Shown piece by piece: positions 16,015 through 25,550 of a stretch of 40,285 bases of DNA. The stretch spans positions 1 to 40,285 of the forward strand of contig CALVIV010000007.1 in the NCBI GenBank assembly GCA_944331935.1. The letters are read 5' to 3'. Source of the stretch: an uncultured Bacilli bacterium. GTDB lineage: Bacteria; Bacillota_I; Bacilli_A; RF39; UBA660. The position numbers and the translations under genes were made by a program. A model generated the notes under the pieces. That model worked only from the letters and a program-made list of their open reading frames with translations. It was not told where the DNA came from and searched no databases. How positions within the stretch are numbered: position 1 is the first letter of the stretch; every line of letters begins with the position of its first letter.

Positions 16015-17211
16015 TTATTTTTTCTTTCGCAAATTTAATAAAGTTATAGATTCTAAATGATAAGTATTTGGAAATTCATCTACTAGTTTGATGTAATTTA
16101 GTTCGTAACAACTATCTAAAAGATTAATATCACGAGCAAGGGTTAAGGGATTACATGAAACATAGATAATATTTTTTACTTTTAATGATAAGAGAAACTC
16201 TATTAAATCTTTAGAAATACCACTTCTTGGAGGGTCTAGAATAATAGTATCAGGAACAAACTTTAGTTTATTAATAACTTTACTAACATCTCCTAAATAA
16301 AACTCTGTATTAGTAACATTATTTAACTTAGCATTATTTCTAGCATCCCTCACTGCATCTTCAACTACTTCAATACCAATTACTTTTTTAGCATAGTCAC
16401 TTACTAATAAACTAATTGTACCTGTTCCACAGTATAAGTCATAGATAATACTACTATTTAGTTTTTTTACTATATCAATAACTTCTTTATATATTAAACT
16501 AATCCCCTCTTTGTTTACTTGAAAGAAAGAATCTTTTCTTACCATAAACTTTTTAGATAAAACTTCTATCATTAAAGATGGAACACCACTGATTAGTTCA
16601 TCATTATAGTATAAAGAACTAACCAAGGATGAGAAGAACTCTTTAATTGATTCTTTAGATTCATCTCCCTCTAATATTAACATAAGCTTACCATCTAAAG
16701 ATTTAATAATCGCTTTAGTTAGTTTCTTATGTACTTTAATAAAAGAGTTTAAAGAGGCAGTTAAAGTTATAATATCACTATCTAATAAATTACATTTATC
16801 AATTGATATCAAATTATTAGACTCTTCTTCATAATAGCCAAGCCTTTCTTCCTTAATATGATAAGTTACTTTATTACGATAGTTATAACATTTAGTAGGA
16901 ATTATTTCTAGATTATCTAAATTATAATTTGTATATTTAGAGAAAATATTCTTAACTGTATTTTTCTTAAACTCTAACTGTTCATCATAAGTTAAATGTC
17001 CTATCTGGCATCCACCACAAGTTTGATAATAAGGGCAATATTTTACTTTAAGATGGTTACATCTTTTACCTATAGAATACCTTTTCTTATCTTTTACAAT
17101 ATTAATAGATACTTCTTCTCCCACTTTTACTTTGGGTATAAATACTACTTTATTATCTATTTTGGCAATACCTCTACCTTGATGGTCATAATCTATTATT
17201 TTAACTTCCAT
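16015..17211 (-). CDS. rlmD: 23S rRNA (uracil-5-)-methyltransferase, RlmD/RlmCD type
   Basis: The protein of 398 aa has an N-terminal TRAM domain (about residues 1-55) and a cysteine cluster for an iron-sulfur centre (CPYYQTCGGCQIG). The methyltransferase domain follows, with DLYCGTGTISLL for SAM binding, DPPRSG, and the catalytic YVSCNPLTLARD. These enzymes make m5U in 23S rRNA; Bacillus subtilis RlmCD modifies two positions, so specificity is not settled from sequence. A GTG at 17220 opens the frame, but AGGTGA lies just upstream of the ATG at 17209-17211, so that is the start. The gene is divergent from the germination operon with about 100 bases between them. Confidence 0.92.
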   Translation of the reverse strand: MEVKIIDYDHQGRGIAKIDNKVVFIPKVKVGEEVSINIVKDKKRYSIGKRCNHLKVKYCPYYQTCGGCQIGHLTYDEQLEFKKNTVKNIFSKYTNYNLDNLEIIPTKCYNYRNKVTYHIKEERLGYYEEESNNLISIDKCNLLDSDIITLTASLNSFIKVHKKLTKAIIKSLDGKLMLILEGDESKESIKEFFSSLVSSLYYNDELISGVPSLMIEVLSKKFMVRKDSFFQVNKEGISLIYKEVIDIVKKLNSSIIYDLYCGTGTISLLVSDYAKKVIGIEVVEDAVRDARNNAKLNNVTNTEFYLGDVSKVINKLKFVPDTIILDPPRSGISKDLIEFLLSLKVKNIIYVSCNPLTLARDINLLDSCYELNYIKLVDEFPNTYHLESITLLNLRKKK

Positions 17212-17312
17212 AAACTTCACCTAATAATAGGTTACTACAAAATCGGTTAAAGAAAAAGAAATTTATAATATTTTTCATTTTGGTAATACTAAAAGTGAAA
17301 TGAGGTGAACTT

Positions 17313-18731
17313 ATGCTTGTAGATGAGATAAAGAAGGCTTTTGGTAATGCCACTGATTTAATTGTTAGACCTTTTATTATAGATAATAGAAAAATAACTC
17401 TTGTGATGAGTGAAGTTTTAGGTAGTTCTGATTACGTAAATGACTTTATTTTAAAAAAACTTTTGACTATCAAGTTTCAAAGTAATGATATTGGTAATGA
17501 ACTTCTTAACTTTATTCCTACTAATAATGGAAAAATATTAAATAAACTAAGTGATATGAATGACTATATTTGTATGGGCTTCGCTCTTTTAATTTATAGT
17601 GATAATGAGGCCATTGCTATAGAAGCTCGTGCTAGTGTTGATAGAGGTATAGGTGAAGTTAATAATGAAGCTAGCATAACGGGAAGTAAAGATGCTTTTA
17701 ATGAGAATTTTAATACTAATGTGGGACTTATTAGAAGAAGAATAAGAGACTGTAATTTATATGTAGATGGTATGTTTGTGGGAAGGTCTAGTAAGACTAA
17801 AGTTGGTGTTTTATATATGAACAATATTGCTATTAAGAAAAACGTTGATGATATTAAGAAGAAACTTAAAAAGATTAATGTTGATGGCATAATTGATTCT
17901 GGTAACTTAAAGAGTTATTTAGATAGTAAGACTAACTTTTTCTTTCCTACAATTACATCTACAGAACGTCCTGATAAAGTTGCCCAAGCCCTACTTGAAG
18001 GTAAGATTGCTATAGTCTCTGATAACTCTCCTTTTGTTTTAATTACCCCTACCTTTTTTGTTGACTACTTACATACTAGTGATGATTATTATGAGAAAGC
18101 GATTAACACTTCTTTTATTAGAATCGTAAGATTTCTTGCGCTTTTTATCGCTATCTTTACTCCGGCATTATATATCGCTTTAACTACTCATAATCAAGAT
18201 ATATTACCATTATCGTTATTCTTAAACTTTATGGAACAAAGAGAGTCTGTTCCCTTCTCGGCTTTAATAGAAGCACTATTTATGAGTATATCTTTTGAAA
18301 TATTAAGAGAAAGTGATATTAGAAAACCTGCTAGTATGGGAACATCTGTCTCTATTTTAGGAGGACTAATTCTAGGAGATGCCGCTGTTAGTGCCGGTAT
18401 TATCTCTCCTATTATGATTATAGTCATATCAATATCAGCAATATCTGGTCTTGCTTTCTCATCAGTTGAAATGATTTATGCTCTTAGATGGTGGAGATTT
18501 ATTATGTTATTTCTTGCTATGTTCTTTGGCCTATTTGGTATCTTTGTAGGGTTCATTATTCTTCTAGCCTCTTTAGTTACAACCTCTTCTTTATCTTTAC
18601 CATACCTCGCCCCTTTTTCACCTTTTATTAAAGAAGAGATTAAAGATACTATTATTAAAGGAAGCCATAAAAAGGTAAGATTTAGGAATCCACTTCTTAC
18701 TAAAAATAAAATAAGGGAGAAAGAGATATGA
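17313..18731 (+). CDS. gerA: Spore germination protein, GerA family A subunit
   Basis: The 472-aa protein has the GerAA soluble N-terminal region with the hallmark stretches DRGIGEVNNEASITGSKDAF and IRRRIRDCNLYVDGM, the IVSDNSPFVLITPTFF motif, and a C-terminal membrane domain of about five segments including SIPF-like PFSALIEALFMSISFEILRE and GGLILGDAAVSAGIISP. GerA A subunits form the channel of the nutrient germinant receptor in the spore inner membrane. An AATACTA at 17285-17291 resembles a sigma-G -10 element, as expected for forespore expression, but no convincing -35 was found. The gene overlaps gerC by four bases (ATGA). Confidence 0.95.
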   Translation: MLVDEIKKAFGNATDLIVRPFIIDNRKITLVMSEVLGSSDYVNDFILKKLLTIKFQSNDIGNELLNFIPTNNGKILNKLSDMNDYICMGFALLIYSDNEAIAIEARASVDRGIGEVNNEASITGSKDAFNENFNTNVGLIRRRIRDCNLYVDGMFVGRSSKTKVGVLYMNNIAIKKNVDDIKKKLKKINVDGIIDSGNLKSYLDSKTNFFFPTITSTERPDKVAQALLEGKIAIVSDNSPFVLITPTFFVDYLHTSDDYYEKAINTSFIRIVRFLALFIAIFTPALYIALTTHNQDILPLSLFLNFMEQRESVPFSALIEALFMSISFEILRESDIRKPASMGTSVSILGGLILGDAAVSAGIISPIMIIVISISAISGLAFSSVEMIYALRWWRFIMLFLAMFFGLFGIFVGFIILLASLVTTSSLSLPYLAPFSPFIKEEIKDTIIKGSHKKVRFRNPLLTKNKIREKEI

Positions 18732-19690
18732 AAAAGATTATTATATTATTAATAGTATTGTTAATATTTTTAGGATATACTCCATATAACGAATTAAATA
18801 GTCTAGCAGTTGTAGATACTTTAGGTATAGAATTTACTGATAATAAATATTATCTTTATCTAAATGTTATTAATGATGATAATAAAGTCTATAAAGTTAC
18901 GGGTGATAGCCTTGGTGAAGTATTCTTAAAAGCAAGAAATATTGATAATAAAAAGACTTATTATAAACATCTAGAAGTAGTAATATTTAATACTAATATT
19001 TTAAATGATACTACTCTTAACTTCTTTAAAGATGAATTTACTTCTATTGATTATCTAGTACTTGCAACTTCTGATAATTTAAGTGATTTATTTAATAAAT
19101 ATCATAAAAGAAGTGATTATAAAAGCTTTATTAGAAAAGAAAAAGAGTCATCTGCATCTATTATAAATACTACTTTTAAAGAATTATTAAGTAGCAGTTT
19201 AGATGATGTTAAAGACTCATTTTTACCCCTTGTTAGTTATAAAGATAATCTTATCAGTAAAGGAGTTTATATACCAAGTAAAGCTATTACTTTAGATAAT
19301 GGGATGGCAAGAGCTAATTACTTACTTAATGGGAAAATAGATACTTTTAATACCAAGATAGAACTTGATAATAAGAGTTATGAAGTAGTCTTATATGATT
19401 TAAAAGCTAGTACTAAGTATAAAGATAATACTATTAAGATAAAGATAACAGGTAATATTGACTCTCCTGATAGTAATGATTTAACTAAATTAAAAAAGAA
19501 AGCTTCTAAGATGTTAGAAAATAATATAAAAGAATTATTAAACAGTGAAAAAGATAATAAATATAACATCTCTAATACTATTAATCATATTTATTTAAGA
19601 AAAAGAAAACTTGATTATAATACTTACAAAAATACTAATATAAGTATAGATATTAATCTATTAGAAAAGGAGAAGAACAATTATGACTAA
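18728..19690 (+). CDS. gerC: Spore germination protein GerC, lipobox cysteine absent
   Basis: The 320-aa protein matches Ger(x)C by position in the operon and by ELNSLAVVDTLGIEFT, the normal N-terminal motif. In known GerC proteins the signal peptide ends in a lipidated cysteine (GCWDxxELN). Here that position reads GYTPYNELN, and there is no cysteine in the N-terminal region, so the protein is probably anchored by its uncleaved hydrophobic helix (about residues 3-17) or not lipidated. It is shorter than the usual 370-400 aa. Its role is to partner the A and B subunits in the germinant receptor. Confidence 0.88.
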   Translation: MKKIIILLIVLLIFLGYTPYNELNSLAVVDTLGIEFTDNKYYLYLNVINDDNKVYKVTGDSLGEVFLKARNIDNKKTYYKHLEVVIFNTNILNDTTLNFFKDEFTSIDYLVLATSDNLSDLFNKYHKRSDYKSFIRKEKESSASIINTTFKELLSSSLDDVKDSFLPLVSYKDNLISKGVYIPSKAITLDNGMARANYLLNGKIDTFNTKIELDNKSYEVVLYDLKASTKYKDNTIKIKITGNIDSPDSNDLTKLKKKASKMLENNIKELLNSEKDNKYNISNTINHIYLRKRKLDYNTYKNTNISIDINLLEKEKNNYD

Positions 19691-20555
19691 TAAAAAAATA
19701 GGATTATTACAACTAGCAAGTCTAACCTTTTTTCTTTCTATATCATCTTTTCCTCTATTTATAGAAAAAATTATTAAAATAAGTAAAAGTGATACTATTA
19801 TTAGTATTATCTTAGGCTCTCTTTTAACTTTAATTATATTTAAAGTAATATTATCTCTAAGAAAAAAAGTAAAACCCAAAAACAAGTATTTAAAAATCTT
19901 TATATCTATATTATTATCTATTATCTTTATATATTTATTATTAGAGACTACTACTTTTATTAAAGATACTTATTTAAGTAGTGGTAACTTCTATAGTATT
20001 CTTATTCTTCTTTTATTAATGTGTCTAGTTATATCTTTAAGAGAGTTTAGGGAACTTACTAGTTTATCTTTAATACTTTTATTTATCTTTATACCTTTAT
20101 TTATAATTAATATTATAGGTAGTTCTTTTAGTATAGATTTAACTTATTTAAAAGTACCTTTTACAAGTAGTATTACTAATATAATTAATGGTGGCCTCCT
20201 ATTTTTTGTTTATGAAATAATTCCTTTATCACTACTTTTATTTATTCCTTATAAAGAGATTGATGCATTAAAAAAGCAAGATAAGTATTTATATCTTGCA
20301 ATAATTTCTGGTATTATAGTAATAATTATAGATTACTTATTATTATATTTCTCTTCTAGTATTAATGTCTTAACTAGTTATAACTATCCTTTTATGTTAA
20401 CGATAAATAGTCTTTCTAGTACCTTCATTTTGGGTAGACTAAGTTATCTAATAAGCTTCTATTTATTATTCTCACAACTTATTACTCTATCGCTAATTAT
20501 TTGTGTAATTAAGCAGTTAATGTGGAACAAGTATAACCTAAAGACTCAAGAGTAG
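19683..20555 (+). CDS. gerB: Spore germination permease-like B subunit
   Basis: The 290-aa protein has about eight to ten hydrophobic segments and the APC-type permease look of GerAB. The N-terminus KKIGLLQLASLTFFLSIS corresponds to the start of the family. It is shorter than typical GerAB (about 365 aa). B subunits bind the germinant in known receptors. The gene overlaps gerC by eight bases and its end overlaps the convergent gene at 20509 by 47 bases. Confidence 0.85.
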   Translation: MTNKKIGLLQLASLTFFLSISSFPLFIEKIIKISKSDTIISIILGSLLTLIIFKVILSLRKKVKPKNKYLKIFISILLSIIFIYLLLETTTFIKDTYLSSGNFYSILILLLLMCLVISLREFRELTSLSLILLFIFIPLFIINIIGSSFSIDLTYLKVPFTSSITNIINGGLLFFVYEIIPLSLLLFIPYKEIDALKKQDKYLYLAIISGIIVIIIDYLLLYFSSSINVLTSYNYPFMLTINSLSSTFILGRLSYLISFYLLFSQLITLSLIICVIKQLMWNKYNLKTQE

Positions 20556-21033
20556 TAGTCTGAGTATCTAATGGTTGAAAGAAAGTATCTAAGCTAGTAT
20601 TAGTAGGATTAGCTTCTTTCATCTCTCTTGTTAAAGTAAAGATAGTAGATAAGCCATTAGTAGTCTCTTCTACTAATCCTGAATTTCTTATTGTAGCCAT
20701 TTCTGTTAGAACAGGATTATCTGTAACAGTATTATCTACTACTTCAGGAGCTTCATATGTAAAGGTTACTTTATTTAAGGTATTATCTCCATAATTACTA
20801 GTAATAGTAACGTTATAAATCATTGTTCCCACTGTAACTTCTCTTCTACATGTTAAAGCTGTCGCACTGCTTACTCCCGCATCATTATTATTAGAAGAAT
20901 TTATATTAGTATCAGTTGTACTTTCATTAAAGAATACTCTAAATAATGGAGGAAGAGCGATTAAAATAATTAAAACTACTATTAATAGATATACAAAGAT
21001 ATTTATAATAGAACTTTCTTTTTTTTCTTTCAT
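20509..21033 (-). CDS. Single-pass membrane protein with extracellular domain
   Basis: I do not recognise this 174-aa protein. It has a basic N-terminus (MKEKKESS), one membrane helix (about residues 10-33), an Asn/Ser/Thr-rich linker (about 38-55) and an outer domain of strands with two cysteines (near residues 62 and 169) that may form a disulfide. It begins where the 134-aa membrane protein gene ends, so the two form an operon. Its 3' end overlaps gerB convergently. A role in the envelope is likely from topology only. Confidence 0.65.
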   Translation of the reverse strand: MKEKKESSIINIFVYLLIVVLIILIALPPLFRVFFNESTTDTNINSSNNNDAGVSSATALTCRREVTVGTMIYNVTITSNYGDNTLNKVTFTYEAPEVVDNTVTDNPVLTEMATIRNSGLVEETTNGLSTIFTLTREMKEANPTNTSLDTFFQPLDTQTTTLESLGYTCSTLTA

Positions 21034-21437
21034 TATTCATCCTCACTTTCTTGCTTATCTAGTTTTTCTTTTCTTCTGATATTAATAATAAACTTAGAAA
21101 TATAAAAGATTAAGAAAAATAATGGGAATACTGGAAATACCATAAAGAAATAATAAAAGAATATATTTTCATCAATAGCATTTAAAGCTCTAACATTCTC
21201 TGTAAAAGCTAGAGAAAAACCAATAGAAACTGATAAAAGTATGGCCGTAAAAATTATTCCCATAACATTACTCCAATAATTAATTACAAAATTAGTTCTA
21301 TTTAGGTCTTTCTTCTTATTATGATGTTCATATATCTTTGTTCCTATAAAAAATAAAATAAGAATTACTATTAAGGGAATTATTACATAATAAAGTAAAA
21401 CCCTCATATTTTCTTCACTATAAACCGTTTGTGTCAC
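21033..21437 (-). CDS. Three-helix membrane protein, unknown
   Basis: The 134-aa protein has three hydrophobic helices (about residues 11-32, 56-76 and 92-115), a basic loop after the first and a charged C-terminal tail (KEKLDKQESEDE). No family is recognised. The start is GTG, with AGGTGAT about seven bases upstream; an ATG ten codons later is possible. The last codon overlaps the next gene by one base, so the pair is co-translated. Confidence 0.65.
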   Translation of the reverse strand: MTQTVYSEENMRVLLYYVIIPLIVILILFFIGTKIYEHHNKKKDLNRTNFVINYWSNVMGIIFTAILLSVSIGFSLAFTENVRALNAIDENIFFYYFFMVFPVFPLFFLIFYISKFIINIRRKEKLDKQESEDE

Positions 21438-21487
21438 TTATCATCACCTATTATAATAATAACACAGTCTTAATTCTACTTCAACTT

Positions 21488-21528
21488 AAAAAAGAGAACT
21501 TTTTTGTTAGTTTACATGTTCTCTTTTT
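21488..21528 (-). terminator. Terminator of ogt
   Basis: On the minus strand AAAAAGAGAAC pairs with GTTCTCTTTTT (forward 21518-21528 and 21489-21499), followed by T residues. The 5' arm lies in the last codons of ogt. Confidence 0.75.
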
Positions 21529-21973
21529 CTAAATTTAATAAATATTCTTTTTTCTCTATGTCAGAAACATAAGTTCCTATTGTCTTATCATCTTTAACTA
21601 CTCTATGGCATGGTAGAAGAATAGGACAAGGATTTTCGTTTAATACGGCAATAACAGGACTTGTCATTTCTTCATTTCCTAAAAATCTAGCGACATCTTT
21701 ATAAGTTAATGTTTCTCCATATGGTATATGACTTACTACTTCTAAGACTCTTTTTTCAAGTCCTGATACTAAATAATTATAAAAGGAAAATGAAGTAAGT
21801 TCTCCTTTAAAATATAAATCTAATTCTTCCTTGACTTTAATACTTAATCTATTCTCTCTTTCTTCTTCAGTTTGTTCATCAATAAAAGTTAATGATAAGA
21901 CATCATAATGACTAGTATTAATTCTAATTATTCCAATAGGGCTCTCATAAAAAGAAAGATAACTAACATGCAT
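21512..21973 (-). CDS. ogt: Methylated-DNA--protein-cysteine methyltransferase
   Basis: The 153-aa protein carries the active-site motif PCHRVV (about residues 118-123), with PYGETLTYKDVARFLGN before it as the helix-turn-helix part of the DNA-binding domain. These suicide enzymes move the alkyl group from O6-methylguanine to the cysteine. Length is at the short end of the family but all core parts are present. An AAGGAG ribosome binding site supports the ATG. It follows the TVP38-like gene by about a dozen bases, so the two may be co-transcribed. Confidence 0.95.
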   Translation of the reverse strand: MHVSYLSFYESPIGIIRINTSHYDVLSLTFIDEQTEEERENRLSIKVKEELDLYFKGELTSFSFYNYLVSGLEKRVLEVVSHIPYGETLTYKDVARFLGNEEMTSPVIAVLNENPCPILLPCHRVVKDDKTIGTYVSDIEKKEYLLNLEKENM

Positions 21974-21985
21974 AATAACTACTCC

Positions 21986-22558
21986 TTAAAACAATTTTAC
22001 AAATAGACTATAGAATATCAAGGTGAGTGGTTTACCTACTAATATTATAATAAGAAATTTTCTAAAGGTCAAATTACTTATGCCTGAAATATAACATAAT
22101 AAATCATCTGGGGCTCCTGGTAAAAGAATTCCCCAAAAGAATATTGCTTCAAACTTTTTTGTTCTAATATATTTTAAGTATTTATTAATTGTCTCTTCTT
22201 TAAATAGTTTTTTTATAAGAGGAAGACCAAAGTTTCTACTTAGCATATAGGCAAATACACTACCTAGTGTTAGACCTAAGTAATTATAGATAAAGCCTTC
22301 TATTGGTCCAAAAGCAAGAGTTCCTGCAAGACAAGAAGCACCTCCTGGTATAACAGGGAATACTACTTGAACTATTTGAATAAGTAAAAAGATTATGGGA
22401 CCGATAATACCATAAGATTTTATTTTATCTACTAAAAGTTCAGGACTCGTCAAAAGATTCATCTTGATAGCATAGATGATAAAAGCCACTAGAAGTATAG
22501 TTATGATAACTGTCATAATTGTCATTATTCTCTTTAATCTTTGTCCATCTTTATCCAT
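21986..22558 (-). CDS. TVP38/TMEM64 (DedA-like, VTT domain) membrane protein
   Basis: The 190-aa protein has about five membrane segments and the VTT-domain stretches GPIIFLLIQIVQVVFPVIPGG, the glycine-rich re-entrant loop (GTLAFGPIEGFIYNYLGLTLG) and FWGILLPGAPDDLLCYISG. Members are thought to act in lipid transport or membrane homeostasis. It lies upstream of ogt in the same direction. The function in this organism is inferred from the family only. Confidence 0.88.
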   Translation of the reverse strand: MDKDGQRLKRIMTIMTVIITILLVAFIIYAIKMNLLTSPELLVDKIKSYGIIGPIIFLLIQIVQVVFPVIPGGASCLAGTLAFGPIEGFIYNYLGLTLGSVFAYMLSRNFGLPLIKKLFKEETINKYLKYIRTKKFEAIFFWGILLPGAPDDLLCYISGISNLTFRKFLIIILVGKPLTLIFYSLFVKLF

Positions 22559-22609
22559 CTTTATTCCTCCATTTATTATTGTAACCCAAACTATTATTAA
22601 TTACTACTA

Positions 22610-23521
22610 TTATTCTTTCTCATTTACATCTAAAGCGATTTCTGCAAGTTTTTTAGCAGTATCTAAAGTACTCGCTGTCATTAAAAATCTATTAGTATGA
22701 CAAAATAATGAGCCTTTTATTCCTGTTACTTCTTCTAAATCACTATTAGAAAGACCTCCCCAGCTCTTTGGAAAATAGACTCTACTAGTTTTATCAGTAG
22801 TACTAATAGGAACTGTTTTAATACCATAACCTCCTCTATTAGAAGGATAGATTACAAATTTTATTTTTTTACCAGCAAGAGATGTTAAGACTGTCTCTTC
22901 ATAAGGTAAATATTCATCTAATATAAGTAGTGGTCCTTTAGTTTTATTAAGAAGTTTTTTTACTTTATCCCCAGCTTCTACTTTACCTACTACATTCTTT
23001 AACTCTTCAGTTAATATAGACTCTGCAAGATTAACGGCTTTAATAAACTGTTCATCTTCATTATCATTACTTAAGTAACTAGGATTATATATTTTAATAA
23101 TATCGCTTACTGTCTTTACTTTATAATTTGCTTTCACATCAGGAAAAATACCATTATCGATGGCATCTATTCCTTCTATAAAGTCTTTTACAAAATAATT
23201 ATAGATAGCTTTAGTATTTTTTAGTTTCATTTTCTTTAAAAAGTCTATACCAAACTTTTCAAAAAGGAGTCCAAATGATGAGTATTTTATTCCATTATCT
23301 CTAACTCTAGCATCACTTTGATGATGGTCAAACTTACCTTTGCCAATATCATAAACAAGGGTATTAGGTGAGATATCTATAGGTACTTCACTTACTCTTA
23401 TGACTTTAAAACTACCAAAATAAAGAGAAAGAAAAGCAGTTGCAAAAACTTCATCAGCATGCATTGTACCATTATGAGTAATACCATTTGCTTCCTTTAT
23501 ATCTTTAACTAATGTAATCAT
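22610..23521 (-). CDS. MYG1 family protein
   Basis: The 303-aa protein shows the MYG1 motifs HNGTMHADEVFATAFL near the start and YDIGKGKFDHHQ near residue 62, followed by later GLFEKFG-like and GIKGSLFCHTNRF segments. The family has a DHH-like metal site, and eukaryotic MYG1 is a 3'-5' RNA exonuclease; the bacterial role is not established. The ATG overlaps the TGA of the glycosyltransferase gene by four bases, so translation is coupled. Confidence 0.9.
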   Translation of the reverse strand: MITLVKDIKEANGITHNGTMHADEVFATAFLSLYFGSFKVIRVSEVPIDISPNTLVYDIGKGKFDHHQSDARVRDNGIKYSSFGLLFEKFGIDFLKKMKLKNTKAIYNYFVKDFIEGIDAIDNGIFPDVKANYKVKTVSDIIKIYNPSYLSNDNEDEQFIKAVNLAESILTEELKNVVGKVEAGDKVKKLLNKTKGPLLILDEYLPYEETVLTSLAGKKIKFVIYPSNRGGYGIKTVPISTTDKTSRVYFPKSWGGLSNSDLEEVTGIKGSLFCHTNRFLMTASTLDTAKKLAEIALDVNEKE

Positions 23522-24765
23522 TTTTCAACCTCCTTTTCTATATTACCAGTATGTTCTATTTTTTCCCAAGTTAAATCTTTATTTTTCAAAGCCAAATACA
23601 AACACTTTACATAGCTTGCTAAAAATAAAGGGTTAAAAAACAAGGATTTTATCTTCATCTTTCTATTTAGTCTTAGATTATCTTTTTCTTTTATTAAAAG
23701 TATTCCTGTAAATAGTAATAGGACAATGTAAATTGCAAGTATTATTAAGAAAAATTGTAATAGTAAAGTATAAACTTCTATCTTTACAATAGAATTAGAT
23801 ATTATTCTAAAGATTAGATTTGCAAGGTATAAAATAACACTAATAACAAACAAAACATAGGGTTTTACTCCTACTAAAGCAATATAGACAGAAGGATAGT
23901 TATTATCTTTTCTACTTGCTTTATTCTTTAGTAAAGGATAATACTTTCTTCTTGAATCAAAATAACCTTTTACCCATCTTGTTCTTTGTTTAATCGTCGT
24001 AGCATAATCAGTTGGTTGTTCATCAAAGTACTTGGCTTTAGTATTGTAAAAAGAAGTTAAATCATTTAGAGTAGCATATAAAGTAAATTCATAATCTTCT
24101 GTTAGACTATTAAAGGGATATCCTCCTAGTTCTTCTAATATTTCTCCTTTAATATAAAATCCTGTACCACTAACAGTTAGAGTTAGATTATGTTTCATTT
24201 TATAATTATTAGAGAAGGTATTAATCATCGAAAAAGTTAGAGAAGAACATGCGGAAAAAATACTAGAATTACCATTTTTAGTATTACGATAACCTATACC
24301 TATATCATACCCTTCTTTATAAGTTTTAACCATTTCTTTAAAATAATTTCTATCTAAAACATTATCAGCATCGAAGATAAAATATGCATCATAGTGCTTT
24401 TTCTTTTTTAATATCTCTTTAATCGCATCGTCAAGGGCATAACCCTTTCTTCTTCTATTAGTTAAATTCTTACGATAGATAATATTAATACCTCTTTCTT
24501 TGGCAATAGAAACAGTCTTATCTTTTCTACTTTCAACAATAATATAAATATCTTTAGAATCTATCTTAAATGTTTGCTTTTTTATACTGTCTAAGAGATT
24601 AGAGATTACTTTAGATTCATCTCTTGCCGGTATTAAGACAACAAAAGAAGGTTCATCATAAGTTCTTTTTAGTTTTATTTTAGAACCTTTTAAAGCGACT
24701 ATATATTCTTTAATTAATAAAAACCAAGCAATAAATATTAGAATTAAACAAATTAATGTTATCAT
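23518..24765 (-). CDS. Membrane glycosyltransferase family 2
   Basis: The 415-aa protein starts with a membrane helix, followed by a GT-A domain: VLIPARDESKVI, FIFDADNVLDRNYF (the DxD-like site), the SGTGFYIKG stretch and the acceptor motif QRTRWVKGYF (QxxRW). Two or three membrane helices close the protein. This is the plan of processive or exporting GT2 enzymes such as those making polysaccharide or glycolipid. An upstream ATG at 24873 would make a 451-aa product overlapping the previous gene by over 100 bases, but AGAAAGGA stands just before the ATG at 24765, so that start is used. Confidence 0.9.
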   Translation of the reverse strand: MITLICLILIFIAWFLLIKEYIVALKGSKIKLKRTYDEPSFVVLIPARDESKVISNLLDSIKKQTFKIDSKDIYIIVESRKDKTVSIAKERGINIIYRKNLTNRRRKGYALDDAIKEILKKKKHYDAYFIFDADNVLDRNYFKEMVKTYKEGYDIGIGYRNTKNGNSSIFSACSSLTFSMINTFSNNYKMKHNLTLTVSGTGFYIKGEILEELGGYPFNSLTEDYEFTLYATLNDLTSFYNTKAKYFDEQPTDYATTIKQRTRWVKGYFDSRRKYYPLLKNKASRKDNNYPSVYIALVGVKPYVLFVISVILYLANLIFRIISNSIVKIEVYTLLLQFFLIILAIYIVLLLFTGILLIKEKDNLRLNRKMKIKSLFFNPLFLASYVKCLYLALKNKDLTWEKIEHTGNIEKEVEK

Positions 24766-24766
24766 A

Positions 24767-25450
24767 CTACTTATCCTTTCTAACTTTAAAGTCCATATTA
24801 GGAAAACTTTTAGATAGAACACTATCAGGATAGACTCTATCATATAATCTACCAACTGGAGTGATAGGTTCAATACTCTCTCTTCTCATAGCACTTCTAA
24901 ATAAAGCAGTCCATGATATAAACATATCAATTATTAAGAATATTAGCAAGAAATAATAGATGATATTACCAATATTTACAGGTATTTTTTCAATTAATTT
25001 AGATATAAAAGGATAAATTATTTTGGCAAAGATAAGAGCGAAGGCTCCCCATACTAACATATAAGGAATTGTAGTTCTTCCTCCAATATTTAAAAAGTAA
25101 CTAGAGTAATCCCAAGACCTCGTATGAGTAAATATTTCTTGTAATAAACTTATTAAGTATTCAAAACCTCCTCCTAATAGGCATCCATAAATATAGGTTT
25201 TAATATTAGAATAGTTTGGTTTAACTAATAAATAAACAAAAAGTACTGCCCCTGCTCCATAGATAGGGCTAAAAGGACCATAAATTACTCCTCGTCTTAG
25301 TTCCCAGACAATATCTCCTGTGGCAAGATAAACTTTAACTAAATTAAGAATTTGTTCATAAAAAGCTCCAAAGATAGAACCTATTACAAATATTAAAAAT
25401 AATTTCTTACCACAAAATCCTTTTGCAAATACTTCTCTTTTACTACTCAT
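24767..25450 (-). CDS. CmpB-like putative ABC-transporter type IV membrane protein
   Basis: The 227-aa protein has about five membrane segments and the family stretch GSIFGAFYEQIL followed by RRGVIYGPFSPIYGAGAVL. It matches the group annotated as putative ABC-transporter type IV (CmpB). No ATPase lies beside it. Its TAG stop is one base from the glycosyltransferase ATG, so the two are probably in one operon with MYG1. The function is not established. Confidence 0.8.
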   Translation of the reverse strand: MSSKREVFAKGFCGKKLFLIFVIGSIFGAFYEQILNLVKVYLATGDIVWELRRGVIYGPFSPIYGAGAVLFVYLLVKPNYSNIKTYIYGCLLGGGFEYLISLLQEIFTHTRSWDYSSYFLNIGGRTTIPYMLVWGAFALIFAKIIYPFISKLIEKIPVNIGNIIYYFLLIFLIIDMFISWTALFRSAMRRESIEPITPVGRLYDRVYPDSVLSKSFPNMDFKVRKDK

Positions 25451-25504
25451 ACTACATACCCCTTCAATTTGGTGTTATAATACCATATTTTATGTGAATT
25501 AGCA

Positions 25505-25531
25505 AGGAAAAGCAACCAAATAATGGTTGCA
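25505..25531 (-). terminator. Terminator of the three-gene cassette
   Basis: Minus-strand GCAACC - seven bases - GGTTGC (forward 25512-25517 and 25525-25530), followed by TTTTCC. Confidence 0.6.
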
Positions 25532-25550
25532 TATGTTAATTATCAATTGC

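Noticed and set aside
17285-17291. Sigma-G promoter of the germination operon
   Set aside because: AATACTA resembles the -10 but I found no convincing -35 at the right distance, so it is only mentioned under gerA.
23518-24873. Longer glycosyltransferase start at 24873
   Set aside because: It would overlap the CmpB-like gene by more than 100 bases, while a good ribosome binding site stands before the ATG at 24765.
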